Counted from the first letter of the stretch, positions 35,401 through 45,889 are shown. The stretch: 64,000 nt of DNA from Paracentrotus lividus (GCA_940671915.1 CALNVZ010000641.1:2898568-2962567); one strand, 5' to 3'. Translations and numbers: made by a program. Notes: generated by a model not told the origin, from the sequence alone.

Positions 35401-38400
35401 CTGTATATTACCTTGAAAGAATTGATGACTGAAGTTTCTAAATTCTATAATCTATCTTTTGTAATTTTATTCTTTGAAAGTTGTTTATAATATTCTGTTA
35501 TTCTGTATGATTTTGTTCAATTGTTGATTTAATGCAGGCCCCTCTTGTATAATAGTGCTCTGATCACTGATGAGGCCACCGCTGGATAAATATGACTCAA
35601 TAATTAATAAATAAAATTAAATAAATAGTCCTGACCAGATTTGACTTTAATTGACTGTATGTATGTACAAGTGTATGTTGCACGTAATCAGAACATGAAA
35701 AAGGTGAAAGATCAGATACGGAATTATAATCAACATGACAAACCATCAACTGATTATTTTCAAAAGATATAGCGTACGCATCTAGAGCAAAGCCCTGAAA
35801 TTTGATAAATTTTGGTCAATGATTTTCTCCTACAAAATATTTACTTGGCAATTGCAATTGTACAATTCACAATATGGACAGAAAAGAAAAACTGATATAA
35901 ATAAGAGAACTTTTGTGGGTTACAAGAACTCAATGACCCCCCCCTTTTTTTTTCCCCAACACACCCAACGCCTCTTCACATCCCTCAATTGTACATAACG
36001 CTATATGTGTAGTGCAAATCAAAGTACCAACGGTTGTGTGTATTATATCCTACCATCGACTTTCAGGAGTTGTTTGCTATCGATTGTCGATAGTATTTTG
36101 ATCTAGACTCTAATAATAGGAAATGGGAAGATTTTTTTACCTTGAACAGTAAATCTTTGTGTTAGCTTCTTGATGAATGGGCAGTTGTCTTTTTTGCTTT
36201 CAAAATTTTTTCATCATAAACAATAAAACAAGATGCTTTTTAAATTTCAAGAAAAACAAGAAAACACCCTTCCCCATAAAAATAAAATGTATTTGATTGG
36301 AACATGACATCGGATCAAGTTAATCATTTTATTTCTAAGCTTTAAAAGAAAATCAGTGCAAGTGATATTTAAGGTTATATTTTTAATAAATTTGTTATTG
36401 ACATAGAGTCTATGATGTCATTCCGGTGTATTTAATGTATAATTGTTCAATAAATCGACCAATGATTTAAAAAAGTTGCATGGTGGGCAAACCTTAAATA
36501 ATTTGATGAAAATGAACTTTAAACAATCCTGATTTCATGACCATTTTACATGTAGCCTAATATAATCTTTGATTGATTTCATGTCTTTCATATTTTGCCA
36601 AAAGAAGAAACATTTCACACAGTATTTCCATTAAACATACATGTACATTGTATGTTTGCATTTAGTGTACATAACAAACATTCATAATTTCTATTGATTA
36701 TCTGATTTTTCCTCAAACCTTTTTTGATCTAGCTTCTTGTTTGTTTTTTTTTTTAAATCTGATTTTAGTGACCTACATGGAGGTATAGTCTGTGACCTGC
36801 ATGAGTACACTCATAACTACATGTAACTATAAGACAGCCCCCGTGCGCTTCGGCGACGGGGCTGTAGAAGGATGGAAATTAAACGTTGTGGTAAAAAATC
36901 AAAGCTGGAAAAAAAGAGCAGAAAAAAGTTATATTTTAGGCATTAAAGATACCTCATTTTTATCAGAGGCATCTTTAATGATCCTTTGTTTTTTAATAAC
37001 TACATGTTGGTGACTTACCTAAAATGATAGAATATTGGCTGACATTCCGAGAACGTCTTGATGATTACACGGAAATCTCCATTCCACGGCTGCATTTCAA
37101 AATATCCAGCTGTGACCTCGCACGGCGCTAAGGCAACCCAAGTGCGCTGCCGTCGCTTTACATTTCATATCGCCGTACGTGCACAGGGTCACAGCTGGAA
37201 ATTTTGAAATGCAGCCCGCATTGGAGATTTTCGTGTAATCACCACGCGAAAACCATTTTGCGAAAGACGCAAGGAACACAGAATATCCAATTTTAAGCCT
37301 AAATTTTAGGACCACTATTTGTATTTCCTGCACCCACGACAATAATAAGAAGTTTTAGCACCAGGTATTCTTGCTGCTCTATCAATTTTAACGCCAGTAT
37401 CGATCTGTATTTATTAAATTATGACTCATTTTGGTCTATACAATCACCACGTACGTTCGACGGTCAGTTCCATCGCTTCGCGACGGGAACTGGTCAGTCT
37501 AACTCATAATTATGAATTGACCTTAACCGACAGCCCCCGTCGCGAAGCGACGGGAACTGACGAACCAGTAGACATATTTGGCGAAGTTTTGAAAAATATC
37601 TATACATGACCACAAATTTCGTTGTCAAAAATACCTTATTTGAATTCATACTCGCATGGAATCAAATCTTTGAAGTTTTTCCTCGAATTGGTGACATCTG
37701 CGAATGTTTCACATGAAGTAATCAACTAATAATGTAAGAAAAATACAGGAAAATTGAGTCCATCAACGTATATTCATCCGTGCGTGCGTTGTCTTCGCCA
37801 CAGAGTTAAATACGTCTTCGCACAGTAAAATGACGTCATAGAAAATGGCAGCGATGGCACCAACACTATGAGAAGAGACAAGGCCAACGGAAAATTTGAT
37901 TTTGGTAAGTCAAGAAGCTCTTATATACTTTCATTTTTAGTCGTTGTTACGCGTGAAACATCATAGAAACCTTACAACAACATTTTAACATTAGATTGAT
38001 TAAATTGACCAGTATAATCACCTGATCGCTGCATCATCGCTGATTAAATTTCGCTGTAAATGGAGGTGGTGGAAGTACAGCCCCGTCGCCTTCGGCAACG
38101 GGGCTGTGTATATTTAGAATTGACCATGCATAAGTGTAAGTGAACATGATTATTATTGACCTTGTTGTCGGTTGTAGATCTTCTAGACCAAACTGCCATA
38201 TTTCAGCTTTTTCTGATTGGAGGATAGGCCTCAGGTGCCTAGACCTCTAGATCTAGACTAGACTATATCTTAATCTACATTAGCTCAGATCTAGCAACAT
38301 GTAAAAAGTTATGTCTGATAGTTCAGTTGCAATGAATGTGAGTGCATATCGACATCATCAGATCGTGCAGGAATAGAAATAGGTCTAAGTTACATCGTTA

Positions 38401-40155
38401 CAGACGTTGATCAGATAACTGCAAAGCCGCACATTAGTCATAAGGAATAGGAAATGGCACATACAGCTGCAAAGCAACATCAGTCAGTACAGAAAAATGG
38501 CTGTCTGTCGCCCTCTTGGTTGCAGAGGAAACTTCTCAATAATGTTTAGCGAAACCAGCTTTAAACCTACCTCAAAATAATTTAAGATAATCTATAGTCT
38601 CATTGCAATATAACTTCTCCATTAGATATTTCTAATTTTGTTTAGTAGAATTTTTAGACCCTTTTTTGGATATGCCACCTTGACTTGGCTGTCAGGCTGG
38701 GAGGTGCTCAAGACACACGGAGAAAAGTTCCTCCATAATTTAGTAATTTATGCATGACGCTCGAATGATCACGAATTAGCATATGAAATACACTACCATT
38801 GTGCCTTCCAATGAACAATAGTCACGATAAAATTTAGATTTGTCATTTATTTTTTTGGCAAGTCCTCATTTCTTTATGCGTTTTGAAATATTGGGCGTAC
38901 GTCCGACAGTGGATTCGTTGAAGTTCCTTTTTATATTTCTCTTCTTTATTCTAAAAAAATATTGAAAGAGTGGGTCTACGCCCAACCGTTTTTGAAGTCG
39001 CGTCTTGCAGTTTTTCTTGCAAAATGGTCTCCGTTTTGGTAATGATTGACAGCTGGAGCACGAAGAGCCGAATCGCTTTCGCGGGTATTCGGTTACTTCC
39101 GCGGACTATCAGGTGCGTGGTGGATGGTGCGGCGCTACATCAATGCGCATGCGTAAGTAATGTGCGCATGCGCATCTCACTGTATGGCGCTCTGTGACGA
39201 TTTATGCGCATGCGTTAAGTTTTGCCACTGTATGATATGACCTAGCGCATGCGCAGCTAGCATGCATGAGCCAAGATGTTTGGGAGTGATCAGTACAAAA
39301 GTTTCCCCCTTCGATTATAGGATTCAGTAAACCTAGAATAAACATTCACTACGCACGCCAACACGTGCACCATAAACGATTCTCCAAAACAATGTCTGAA
39401 CAATAAACTTCCTGCATGCATTCATCACCGCCCGATCCGAGCTAGCTCCCTGGAAATTCTTTCCTAAATCACTTGTTGACGGTTACCCAGTGTTACCACG
39501 AGCGTCGAACGCCCACGCACCGAGTTCGGGCTTTCGGGAAATTTGTAAACATTTCTCCGAGAGCTCCGAGCACGTGACGCCAAGGCCCGAGTGTTTGTGA
39601 TAAGCTACGCCCCCAGTTATTGTTTCCGTCTTTGTTCAATGCACATATGTGTGTTGAATAAACATGAGTGCGTGCGCACATTGCACAATTAGCCAATCAG
39701 ACCGCCCAACAATCAAAATCCATTGTTCTCTATTTCTGTAAAAGCGGAATGGTAGACTTTTTTCCGTGAGACACTTCTCTGCATTGACTTTCCATTGGAA
39801 GAAAACTGCTGCAATAAGGTACTTCCCAGTGCAAGGTCAATTATGATTGACCATGCATAAGTGTAAGTGAGGAAATGGTAAAGTACGCAAACAAAAAGAT
39901 AAGATACTGAAAGAAATGAGACCTGCGATGATGAGATTCTTTTTTACCTTGCTTGATAACTTTGTCTCTAGCGGAGTGGTCCGCAACCACCGGGGCGGGC
40001 GGGCGGGCACAATCTTCAGCGAAAGGGTTAGGACCGGGTTTCAATTTTGCTGCCAGTCGTACCACAAATATGGCCAGGAGAGCTCCAAAGAGGCAAATTG
40101 CTAAAAGAAATGGATTGGCAAATGCCCATGTTAATAACTGGCTACTCATCGACAT
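23368..40155 (-). CDS. RETSAT: RETSAT, all-trans-retinol 13,14-reductase (retinol saturase), complete, 10 exons, 621 aa
   Basis: Reduces the 13-14 double bond of all-trans-retinol to give 13,14-dihydroretinol, in the ER membrane, using a flavin/dinucleotide cofactor. Seen: ten minus-strand exons with GT-AG boundaries and consistent phases, summing to 1,866 bases including TAA (621 residues; the human protein is about 610). Order: N-terminal hydrophobic anchor (about residues 8-33), NPF-ED--RPPAPVV linker, dinucleotide-binding GSGIGG (86-91) followed by [75 protein letters not shown], the [18 protein letters not shown] motif and a Lys-rich tail. No frameshift or missing key motif. Confidence in the family is very high. 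Confidence 0.96.
23812..24165 (+). mobile_element. tRNA-derived SINE (in RETSAT intron 9)
   Basis: The head resembles a tRNA, with an A-box-like tagctcagttcgcaaga and a B-box ggttcgagtccc (23,855-23,866). A non-tRNA body follows and an A-rich end near 24,165. No acceptor-stem pairing is evident, so it is not a functional tRNA gene. Confidence 0.6.
24204..24515 (-). pseudogene. Three decayed tandem copies of the 3' end of RETSAT exon 9 plus donor
   Basis: Copies at about 24,212-24,266, 24,347-24,401 and 24,466-24,505 repeat, on the minus strand, the end of exon 9 (complement of tcagatataggttgggga and the following gtc...ctccaggtct segment). Spacing is 119-135 bases. Copies 1 and 3 keep GTAAG donors; copy 2 has lost its donor (GT to TT). 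Copy 3 has an internal deletion that joins ggttggggac to the catacatctca part of the exon. Confidence 0.75.
24569..24858 (+). mobile_element. tRNA-derived SINE with ATT tail
   Basis: A-box-like tggtcaagtggataagtc and B-box ggttcgaatcc (24,623-24,633), then a body containing tgcctcaagcgccttttatt and cggcgcattataaatgctta, ending in (ATT)n beside exon 9. This is the standard tRNA-SINE layout. Confidence 0.8.
24862..25021 (-). CDS. RETSAT: RETSAT exon 9
   Basis: Reads [20 protein letters not shown] then [13 protein letters not shown] and [11 protein letters not shown]. Matches [22 protein letters not shown] and [10 protein letters not shown]. Phase 0 in, phase 1 out at gtaaga. Its 3' end has decayed tandem copies in intron 9. 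Confidence 0.95.
25597..25763 (-). CDS. RETSAT: RETSAT exon 8
   Basis: Reads [20 protein letters not shown] then [12 protein letters not shown] and [10 protein letters not shown]. Matches YEWFEEWQ and LKLFPQLEGK. Phase 1 in, phase 0 out at gtaagt. A CAT microsatellite lies immediately upstream in intron 7. Confidence 0.95.
25795..26190. repeat. CAT/ATC microsatellite
   Basis: About 400 bases of imperfect (CAT)n with an internal repeat caacattttcatcatc about every 50-60 bases, in RETSAT intron 7. It produces Ile- and Met-rich frames only. Confidence 0.93.
26410..26575 (+). mobile_element. tRNA-derived SINE fragment
   Basis: tagtcaagagactagccact (A-box-like), then gggttcaattcccagc (B box at 26,478-26,488), then cttgggcaaggcattttatc, a usual post-tRNA SINE body. 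The 3' end is unclear. Confidence 0.6.
26711..26843. mobile_element. Short MITE with GGATCC-containing inverted ends
   Basis: cagtagcggatccag at the left is the reverse complement, with one or two changes, of ctggatccgcgcctg at the right. 133 bases; same end family as 10,530-10,737 and 42,390-42,545. Confidence 0.65.
26864..27115 (-). CDS. RETSAT: RETSAT exon 7
   Basis: Contains [40 protein letters not shown] and [10 protein letters not shown]. Matches MTSVFICLRGTKEDLHLP and [22 protein letters not shown]. Acceptor ctatag, donor gtgagt, phase 1. Confidence 0.96.
27891..28010 (-). CDS. RETSAT: RETSAT exon 6
   Basis: Reads [20 protein letters not shown] then [13 protein letters not shown]. 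Matches vertebrate [21 protein letters not shown]. 120 bases, phase 1 on both sides; donor gtaagt. Confidence 0.95.
29131..29328 (-). CDS. RETSAT: RETSAT exon 5
   Basis: Reads [20 protein letters not shown] then [15 protein letters not shown], then [20 protein letters not shown]. The YYPRGG--EIAFH-IP block is a hallmark of the family. Acceptor tttag, donor gtgagt, phase 1 on both sides. Confidence 0.96.
29898..29992. mobile_element. Short palindromic MITE, copy 2
   Basis: ggccagtattctcgaagggt and the reverse complement of its right end (tcatccttcgtgaataccag) form an almost continuous hairpin through agttagtaggcctactaa. Related to 312-448. Confidence 0.8.
30206..30407 (-). CDS. RETSAT: RETSAT exon 4
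   Basis: Reads [20 protein letters not shown] and ends [13 protein letters not shown], matching LQAVLSYIFPTYG. Phase 0 in, phase 1 out at gtgagt. Confidence 0.93.
31383..31627 (-). CDS. RETSAT: RETSAT exon 3
   Basis: Reads [20 protein letters not shown], then [18 protein letters not shown] and [16 protein letters not shown]. Matches vertebrate GIHYIGRMEEGS, ITEGQLDW, YPMYSGE and FPQEEAIIDKYI. Exit phase 0; donor gtataa. Confidence 0.95.
32205..32387 (-). CDS. RETSAT: RETSAT exon 2 (dinucleotide-binding motif)
   Basis: Reads [20 protein letters not shown] then [20 protein letters not shown], then [14 protein letters not shown] is the Rossmann glycine motif. Acceptor ctccag before 32,387; donor gtgagt after 32,205; phase 1 on both sides. 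It follows a 7.6-kb first intron. Confidence 0.95.
33869..34853. mobile_element. About 985-bp element with GGGGAGAGTGGGGTTAGTTGGAAC ends (given in part)
   Basis: The left end ggggagagtggggttagttg pairs with the right end (ataaccccgctctcccc). Further copies of ggggttagttggaaca in both orientations lie inside (34,238, 34,263, 34,627, 34,654). No transposase-like frame. Confidence 0.75.
34960..35405. mobile_element. 446-bp TACAG-ended element, copy 1
   Basis: Ends tacagtcagtgtcaaataaa and, inverted, tgtaccattttttttacc...ctgta. Similar over nearly its whole length to 48,055-48,499, in the same orientation. No coding potential is conserved between the copies. Confidence 0.8.
36834..36865. repeat. 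GC-rich hairpin 1
   Basis: acagcccc-cg and cggggctgt form a stem around gcttcgg. A near-identical hairpin is at 38,077-38,107. Confidence 0.7.
37061..37242. mobile_element. 182-bp palindromic MITE
   Basis: gattacacggaaatctcc and ggctgcatttcaaaatatcc on the left pair with the reverse complements ggagattttcgtgtaatc and ggaaattttgaaatgcagcc on the right, enclosing the pair ccagctgtgacc/ggtcacagctgg. RETSAT intron 1. Confidence 0.8.
37465..37553. repeat. Two GC-rich hairpins (cccgtcgc-type)
   Basis: cagttccatcgcttcgcgacgggaactg (given here by position, 37,465-37,492) is a near-perfect palindrome, and cccgtcgcgaagcgacggg (37,536-37,553, approximately) is another. Both share the cgcttcgcg core with the flanking hairpins. 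Confidence 0.65.
38077..38107. repeat. GC-rich hairpin 4
   Basis: acagccccgt and acggggctgt form a stem around cgccttcggca. Matches hairpin 1 at 36,834-36,865. Confidence 0.7.
39144..39254. promoter_or_regulatory. Cluster of four NRF1-like palindromes
   Basis: tgcgcatgcgt (39,144), tgcgcatgcgca (39,163), atgcgcatgcg (39,204) and gcgcatgcgc (39,245) match the NRF1 consensus YGCGCAYGCGCR or differ by one base. They lie in RETSAT intron 1, about 0.7 kb downstream of the first coding exon. Promoter or enhancer use is inferred from the motif only. Confidence 0.6.
39948..40155 (-). CDS. RETSAT: RETSAT exon 1 (start, membrane anchor)
   Basis: ATG at 40,153-40,155. A second Met lies two codons later. 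It encodes a hydrophobic segment ([19 protein letters not shown]), then [17 protein letters not shown], matching vertebrate NPFSEDVKRPPAPLV, and ends at IKQ-G in phase 1. Donor gtaaaa at 39,947-39,946. GGGC repeats (39,987-40,000) encode the Pro-Ala stretch. Confidence 0.93.
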
Positions 40156-42144
40156 GATGGATGACCAGTCTGAAGCCTAAAATCTGACTGATTTTCAGTG
40201 TGATCAAGACTCGAAGACCTCCCAGTTATACCAGTGCCTTACCAGCATTCAGCAATGTCGGAACGATATATGCACGTGTATTATTTCTATATAGGCGCTA
40301 GCTGCATGCAAAGCTAGACGCCGAACACAGGCTGAATAAGCAGAAAATTATGAAACGACGCTGAGTTTCAGAGGGGAGACTATTTAAAGGTTACAAAATA
40401 TTACACAGAAATTGAAAAGCAGCTGGATATCCCTCATTTTCTAAAACTAAATCTTATTGATTTGTTTAAGATAATATTAACTATAAAACTAATTAAAAAG
40501 AAAAGGGCTTATCTTTATAGACTACATAATGACCTTTGCCCAGACAAACTGAGAATCATTATTGTAATACGTACGATTCAGACATGTTTGTAAAGTTGCC
40601 CAACATTACATTCAAATATATATAGTCTTATACCTTTTTCCCTTATTTATTGAATCAGTAACCATTATGATGGTTGCAAAATTAATATGAAGGAACAAAG
40701 ATTGTTAAAATCCTAGTTGGGGAAGAAACATTACCACGTTTAACACTTCTGTACATAATAGTGGCTGCTATTTAGACTATCCAAAATCCCAGGAAAGTGG
40801 GAGTCGATTATGGATATTTTACAAATTATTTTAGTTCAAAGTACGGGTTTCAAAACTGAAAAATAATGGGACATTTCTTTATGAATGAATTAGGAATACA
40901 TGAACATGTAAATAATTTGAATGACTTGGGTGCAAAAGGATCGGATCCACTTTTTAGATCGTTTGGGGGTATGTAACTCTATGGCCTAGAACTTTTTTTC
41001 TTTCAATATTATATTGTTGATTTATTTTTTATATATTTCAAATCAATATTAAATGATCTGTAGGCCTATTATGTTATGATTGTGTTTCTAATTCGATAGA
41101 AAATACAATTGATAAAAATAAATTTGTTAATTTCTCGGAGTCTCCCATATTACTATTGTAAACATTTTTTTTTCCGTAAGCAGTTTTTCGTTCACAATTT
41201 AATTTGATGAGAATTGCAACATTTCTTTAGTATTATCTTAGTAATCTTATACAATTGAATAGTACATGAGAAAAAGGAAAATCACATTTAATGAAACAAT
41301 GAGGTTAACAACCCTTTGCGAATGAGCTTTTCATATCGCTGTTTTATTCTGCTGTATAGTTTTACGTTCATAATTATACATCCTTCTGGCTGCAGACGCT
41401 ACTCAAAATGCAAGTTTCGATATAAACTATGAATTAGACTACAACTTTAAAAAAAATTTTATTCCCAAACGATTTGCAGTGGATGCATGGCTTCACATGT
41501 CTGCAGACTGCTTACTGTTTACTGTGTCCGCCTGTCCGGCAACTTTTGACCAATTAAAATTGATACAGCGTAATAAGGTCATGAATATTCATTTTGGGGT
41601 CGAAAGTTTAAACCAAATGGAAAGCTCATTAAAAACTTCAAAGCTTGGAAAGGGTGAGCTACTGGACCTCGGGGAGGGGCGCGGGTGGGGGGGGGGGGGG
41701 CAACCTAGTTTATGCTTGGTAAATCTGTGAGCTATTTTGTGGGAAGAAAAATTTTACCCTTAGAAGAATTTACTGCCGTAGAACTACATGGAGAAGAGAA
41801 CGGGAATATCTCGATAAATATATATTTTCCAAACTTATCCGATTCCTGGCTGTTTGGTCAGGGCTGCTGTATCAACATTTGTTAAGAACTGAAATGAAGT
41901 GGCTATCCTGTTTTAAGACGCTATTTCTATTTTTTATTTTATTTTATTTTTTTTTATTTATTTTTTTTTAATTTAACAATCAATTCAAGTTTGTCCATGC
42001 ACTAATCCACCCCAATGAGGCGGTGAAAGCCGGTGATGGCGCAATCCAGAAAGTCGGTAAGTTCCAGTTTAGTAATCCAATTAAAAGTATACTTGTATAA
42101 GAGAGATCCTATGTCAGCCCTAGGGGGCATCTATTTCGAAACTA

Positions 42145-42176
<32 letters not shown>

Positions 42177-42889
42177 ATATATATATATTATATATATTTA
42201 CATAACATGCTGATAAACCTGCTCCGGTTTCCACATGAATAAAGGAAACTGTCATTCATTGGTCAGTATTCCTGCCTATTTTATTTTGATTAAGTCATGT
42301 AGAGAGAGATGCTCCATTTTCTATTTTATAAAAAATAAGAGTTGGAACTGCTAAGAGAGTTCCAACATTAATGGCTATAAAACATAAAGTTGTGGCAGGC
42401 GGTGGATGCCAGGATTTGAAATAGAAGGGAGGGTATAATCCCAAAATTTGAGAAAGTTTTTTCAGATTTTTGAGTATTTTTCAACAAAATAATAAGGGGC
42501 ACGCGCCCGTTGCCCCCCCCCCCTCATCTGGATCCGCCACAAGTGTCTCGCGGTACAAAATGGACGCTGACATCGGTTACTGTATAGGCATCATGCACAC
42601 AGCACAGCTTATATTGTTATGACACATTTCAATAACATTAATACAATAGTGTTTTAGGAACTACTGTTAAAAATTATTATTGAAGAGGAAGACGTACCCC
42701 AAGCATGAAAAGGGAACATAGACTGCCTCGCCATTTTCAGTATACAATCCTCGTGATAAGAGCACTTTTTTTCATGTAGTTGTAAAAATAGACTATATTG
42801 CAAGTCGTGTCACACGTGAAATATTATTCTCTGAGAGTGTCTATCAACATGCATAAAGAGGTTTTCATGACTGGGAATCGTTAGGAAGT
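40156..42889. other. Region upstream of RETSAT, no gene recognised
   Basis: Presumed to hold the RETSAT 5' UTR and promoter at its left edge, though no TATA box is clear. Contains a G-run (41,686-41,700), an AT-dinucleotide palindrome (42,147-42,196) and a decayed GGATCCGCCAC-ended repeat (42,390-42,545). Confidence 0.4.
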
Positions 42890-42895
42890 CCGTTG

Positions 42896-44870
42896 ACTGC
42901 TAAACTCTGATTAAAAACATTCTTCAAAAGGTTGTAGTTGAGCCTACGTCGGGCCACTTCCTTGCCATGCTTCGACACATGTGCACCAGTAGTAGTTCGG
43001 GGCAACTTGCGTTCGTTGCTCTACTCAGTCGCTGTAAACCTCACCAGTGATGATCTAAAAATCTCATATTTCTTACATCTGACGTAATCCGATCTGAACA
43101 TGATAAGGAAAGGATTAAATCATTGGTTCTGCACTCGATCTATTTGAATTCCTAATGAAGAGGGATGCCTTAAATGATGACAACATCAGTGTTCTCTTCG
43201 ATCTTCTCTCGAAAATTAGGAGATTTGACGTCATGAAAGAGGCACAAGAGCAGATGGGGTAGGCACCTAAATACTAAATATTAATCTTTTGTCAGGGCCG
43301 CGGAGCATTTTTGGAAGTGAGGGACGGAGCCGAAAGTAGGGGGCTGTAGGCTACAGGCCTGAAAATTACAAATATGTGGTCATTTTTTGTTCCACGTTTG
43401 CTGAACAAGTGTGGGGGGGGGGGATTGCAATTTTTCGATACAAATATATATCAGACTGTTCATTTAGCCATTGACATTTATGAAAAAAAGGTCTACAGAG
43501 TGAGCCAATAAAAATGTCCGATTATTTTGAAGTCGTCTTGTGAAAAGTATGAAGCATAGGCCTATTTATACTAGCATGGAATGTAGGTAAAACCTTTTCA
43601 TTTTGATCTTTGCAAGCGCATGACTGAACATCAGACAATCTTTAAAAAAAACATGAAAATGATCTCAATGGCTCGGTAAGAAATGAACAAATTGGAAATT
43701 TATTACTTATGTGCAGAGAGAGAGAAGACACACACACACACACACACACCGTACACGTACCCTCATTTACACATACACAAAACAACCACATACTCACTCA
43801 TACCCTCACATTACACACCACCACACACAAACACAGACAACACGCAACATAATATCTCATCCACACGAACAGCAGCACATACACACACACAACACACAAA
43901 CACACAACACACACCCACGCCGCTAACAAACACACCCACATACATACGCATACACCCTCAATCACGTTCACACTCACAAACACAGTTGTTAGGAAATACA
44001 TCCCAAACATTCAGTGATGGTCTTGGGTAAACAAAAACATAAAAGGGCAAATATTATTGTGAATTGTTTAATGTTTTTTTTTGTGTGTGTTGTGTGTGTG
44101 TGTGTGTGTGTTGTGTGTGTGTGTGTGTGGTGTATGTGCTTGTTGTTATGATGTGCGTATGTCTGAGGGAGATAGGTTTGCATGTGTGTGTGAGTACACA
44201 TATTCTGTCACATTAATTTGATTTTAAATCTTCATCCATCTATTTTGCACAATTGAGATTCTGCTATCCTTCTGTAGGTTGTCTGTTACTCAGTCATGCT
44301 GTAACAAGATCCAAATGAAAAGGGTACGAACAGTTAATGCTCGATGGGAGGATGACTCTACAAGACATATGATTACATTTTCATGCTGGAAACAAAACAC
44401 TATCAAAATTATGGGAATTTTTCATTTGACTCACTCTTGATAATTCAAAATGAGTGTTGTATTGACATTGAATTTCGTCCAATTTCTTCGATTCAACAGG
44501 GATTTTTACAAAAGCAGTCGAACTCTGATACTCAACACAGACCTGAACATGAATCACCTACTGAAATCTCAGACACTCAGCCTACTCCAAGACCCATCAA
44601 GCAACTGGACAGTGACGGAAATGTCCAGAGAAAAAAGACCGACAGTTTGAGAGCATTTCTCGTGATACGGGTCTCAGCGAGTATTTCGAAATACGCAACG
44701 GCATCGTACATCGACTGGGACGACGAAAGAAGTCCAAGAACTTTTGGCAGAGCCATTTCGAGAAGAACCACACCTCTTTCAGGAACGATGGGGTTCTTGG
44801 GCATGGTAGGCAGCTTCGGATACAGTCGCAAGGCCTTGCTGATTTCCTAACTCAAAGCGTTGCCACTGGA
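42896..44870 (+). pseudogene. DED-protein locus A (pseudogene by sequence)
   Basis: Paralogue of locus B. The first part, 42,896-43,258, aligns with B's DED exon from 20 bases before its start; the block for helix 4-6 (RDALNDDNISVLFDLLSKIR then RFDVMKE) is nearly identical. B's ATG is replaced by ACA. One base is lost near 43,050 and another near 43,117, each shifting the frame. Donor-like ggtagg at 43,259. The second part, from 44,500 after attcaacag, aligns with B's exon 2 (DSDGNVQRK, YIDWDDE, FGYSRKAL) but in shifting frames. A microsatellite-bearing inverted-repeat element sits in the intron. Loss of start plus several indels argues for a dead copy; consensus errors could explain the indels but not the start. 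Confidence 0.75.
43497..44437. mobile_element. Inverted-repeat element with CA/TG core, copy 1
   Basis: The left end agagtgagccaataaaaatg... matches the reverse complement of the right end (…catttgactcactct). Inner arms also pair: gatctttgcaagcgcatgac (43,601) against gtcatgctgtaacaagatcc (44,294). The centre is (CA)n at 43,729-43,990 and (TG)n at 44,082-44,140. A related copy is at 62,303-63,144. Confidence 0.7.
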
Positions 44871-45004
44871 TCATACTATTGGTCCGACGTATGGCACATC
44901 TTTATAGATATTGACCGACTTCCATTACTCAAGCAGCGTTGCATTTCCTAGATGAACCGGCAGAACTTTATTGGAAATCCGTCATACATGAACAAGTCCA
45001 AGAT

Positions 45005-45854
45005 AGGGGAGACCGGGATGGACGTTACAAAATTACATTTTGGGCCAGATAATTCTAATGAAAAGTACTCACACACATCCATTTTGGGTCTGTAGTTAGC
45101 CTATTAGTTTGGCTAAAACCTGAGGCACATAAACTTGAAAACATGTAAACACTAATTAAACTACAGCTTAATTATGAAGACATTTTTTTTTGTAGCAACT
45201 ACCCGTATGCGGGGTAGGTAGTTACACCAAGTACGGGGTAAATTGTTACTATATGTAAACATACGGGTAATTTGTTACAATGTGTAAATCTCTTATACCA
45301 TACTTTTGTTTCAACTTTCCAGTTTCTTGGTATCGTTAAGACAGTAGATCATGTACGTAGAGCTCTAGAAAAGACTAAAGTAATGCTAAAATATTCAAAA
45401 TATTAATACCCATGAAAATTGAAACAAAATTATTTTACATGTGTAATGTAATTGGGGTAGGTTGTTGTAACAACCTACCCCATAGGTGATTTTACACATA
45501 AAATCAACTGTAGCAAAGCCATTAGGGCAGAATTACAGGGCATGGCTCAGGGGATATATTAAGTGACATACATGTACTATAATTACAATACCAGATTATC
45601 ATCATGTGCCTTCAGTTGTAAGAACTATTAACAATTTTAATTTTTGTCAAAAATTCACTTGAACTGTAAATAAATGGTTTTTGTTGATTTACTTTTAATA
45701 AATCAACGAAGAAACCTCACGACCGGCAAGTTCATCACAGCTATGTGTAGGCTGTATATAGATGCCAGTTAGCTACGAACTCTCTTGTTACAACTTACAC
45801 ACTGAGAACTGTAACAATTGACCCGTGTAACTTCCATCCCCGCGGTCTTCCCTA
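45005..45854. mobile_element. About 850-bp element with AGGGGAGACCGGGATGGACG ends
   Basis: The left end aggggagaccgggatggacg is, with small changes, the reverse complement of the right end (cttccatccccgcggtcttccct). Flanked by AAGAT on both sides (45,000-45,004 and 45,854-45,858), a likely 5-base target duplication. Internal ggggtaggtagttac repeats recall 33,869-34,853. Confidence 0.7.
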
Positions 45855-45889
45855 AGATCAACACTTACAATGAGGAAAGACCACCTATA

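Noticed and set aside
43683..44201. His-Thr and Cys-Val repeat frames
   Set aside because: CA/TG microsatellite translated; it lies inside an inverted-repeat element.
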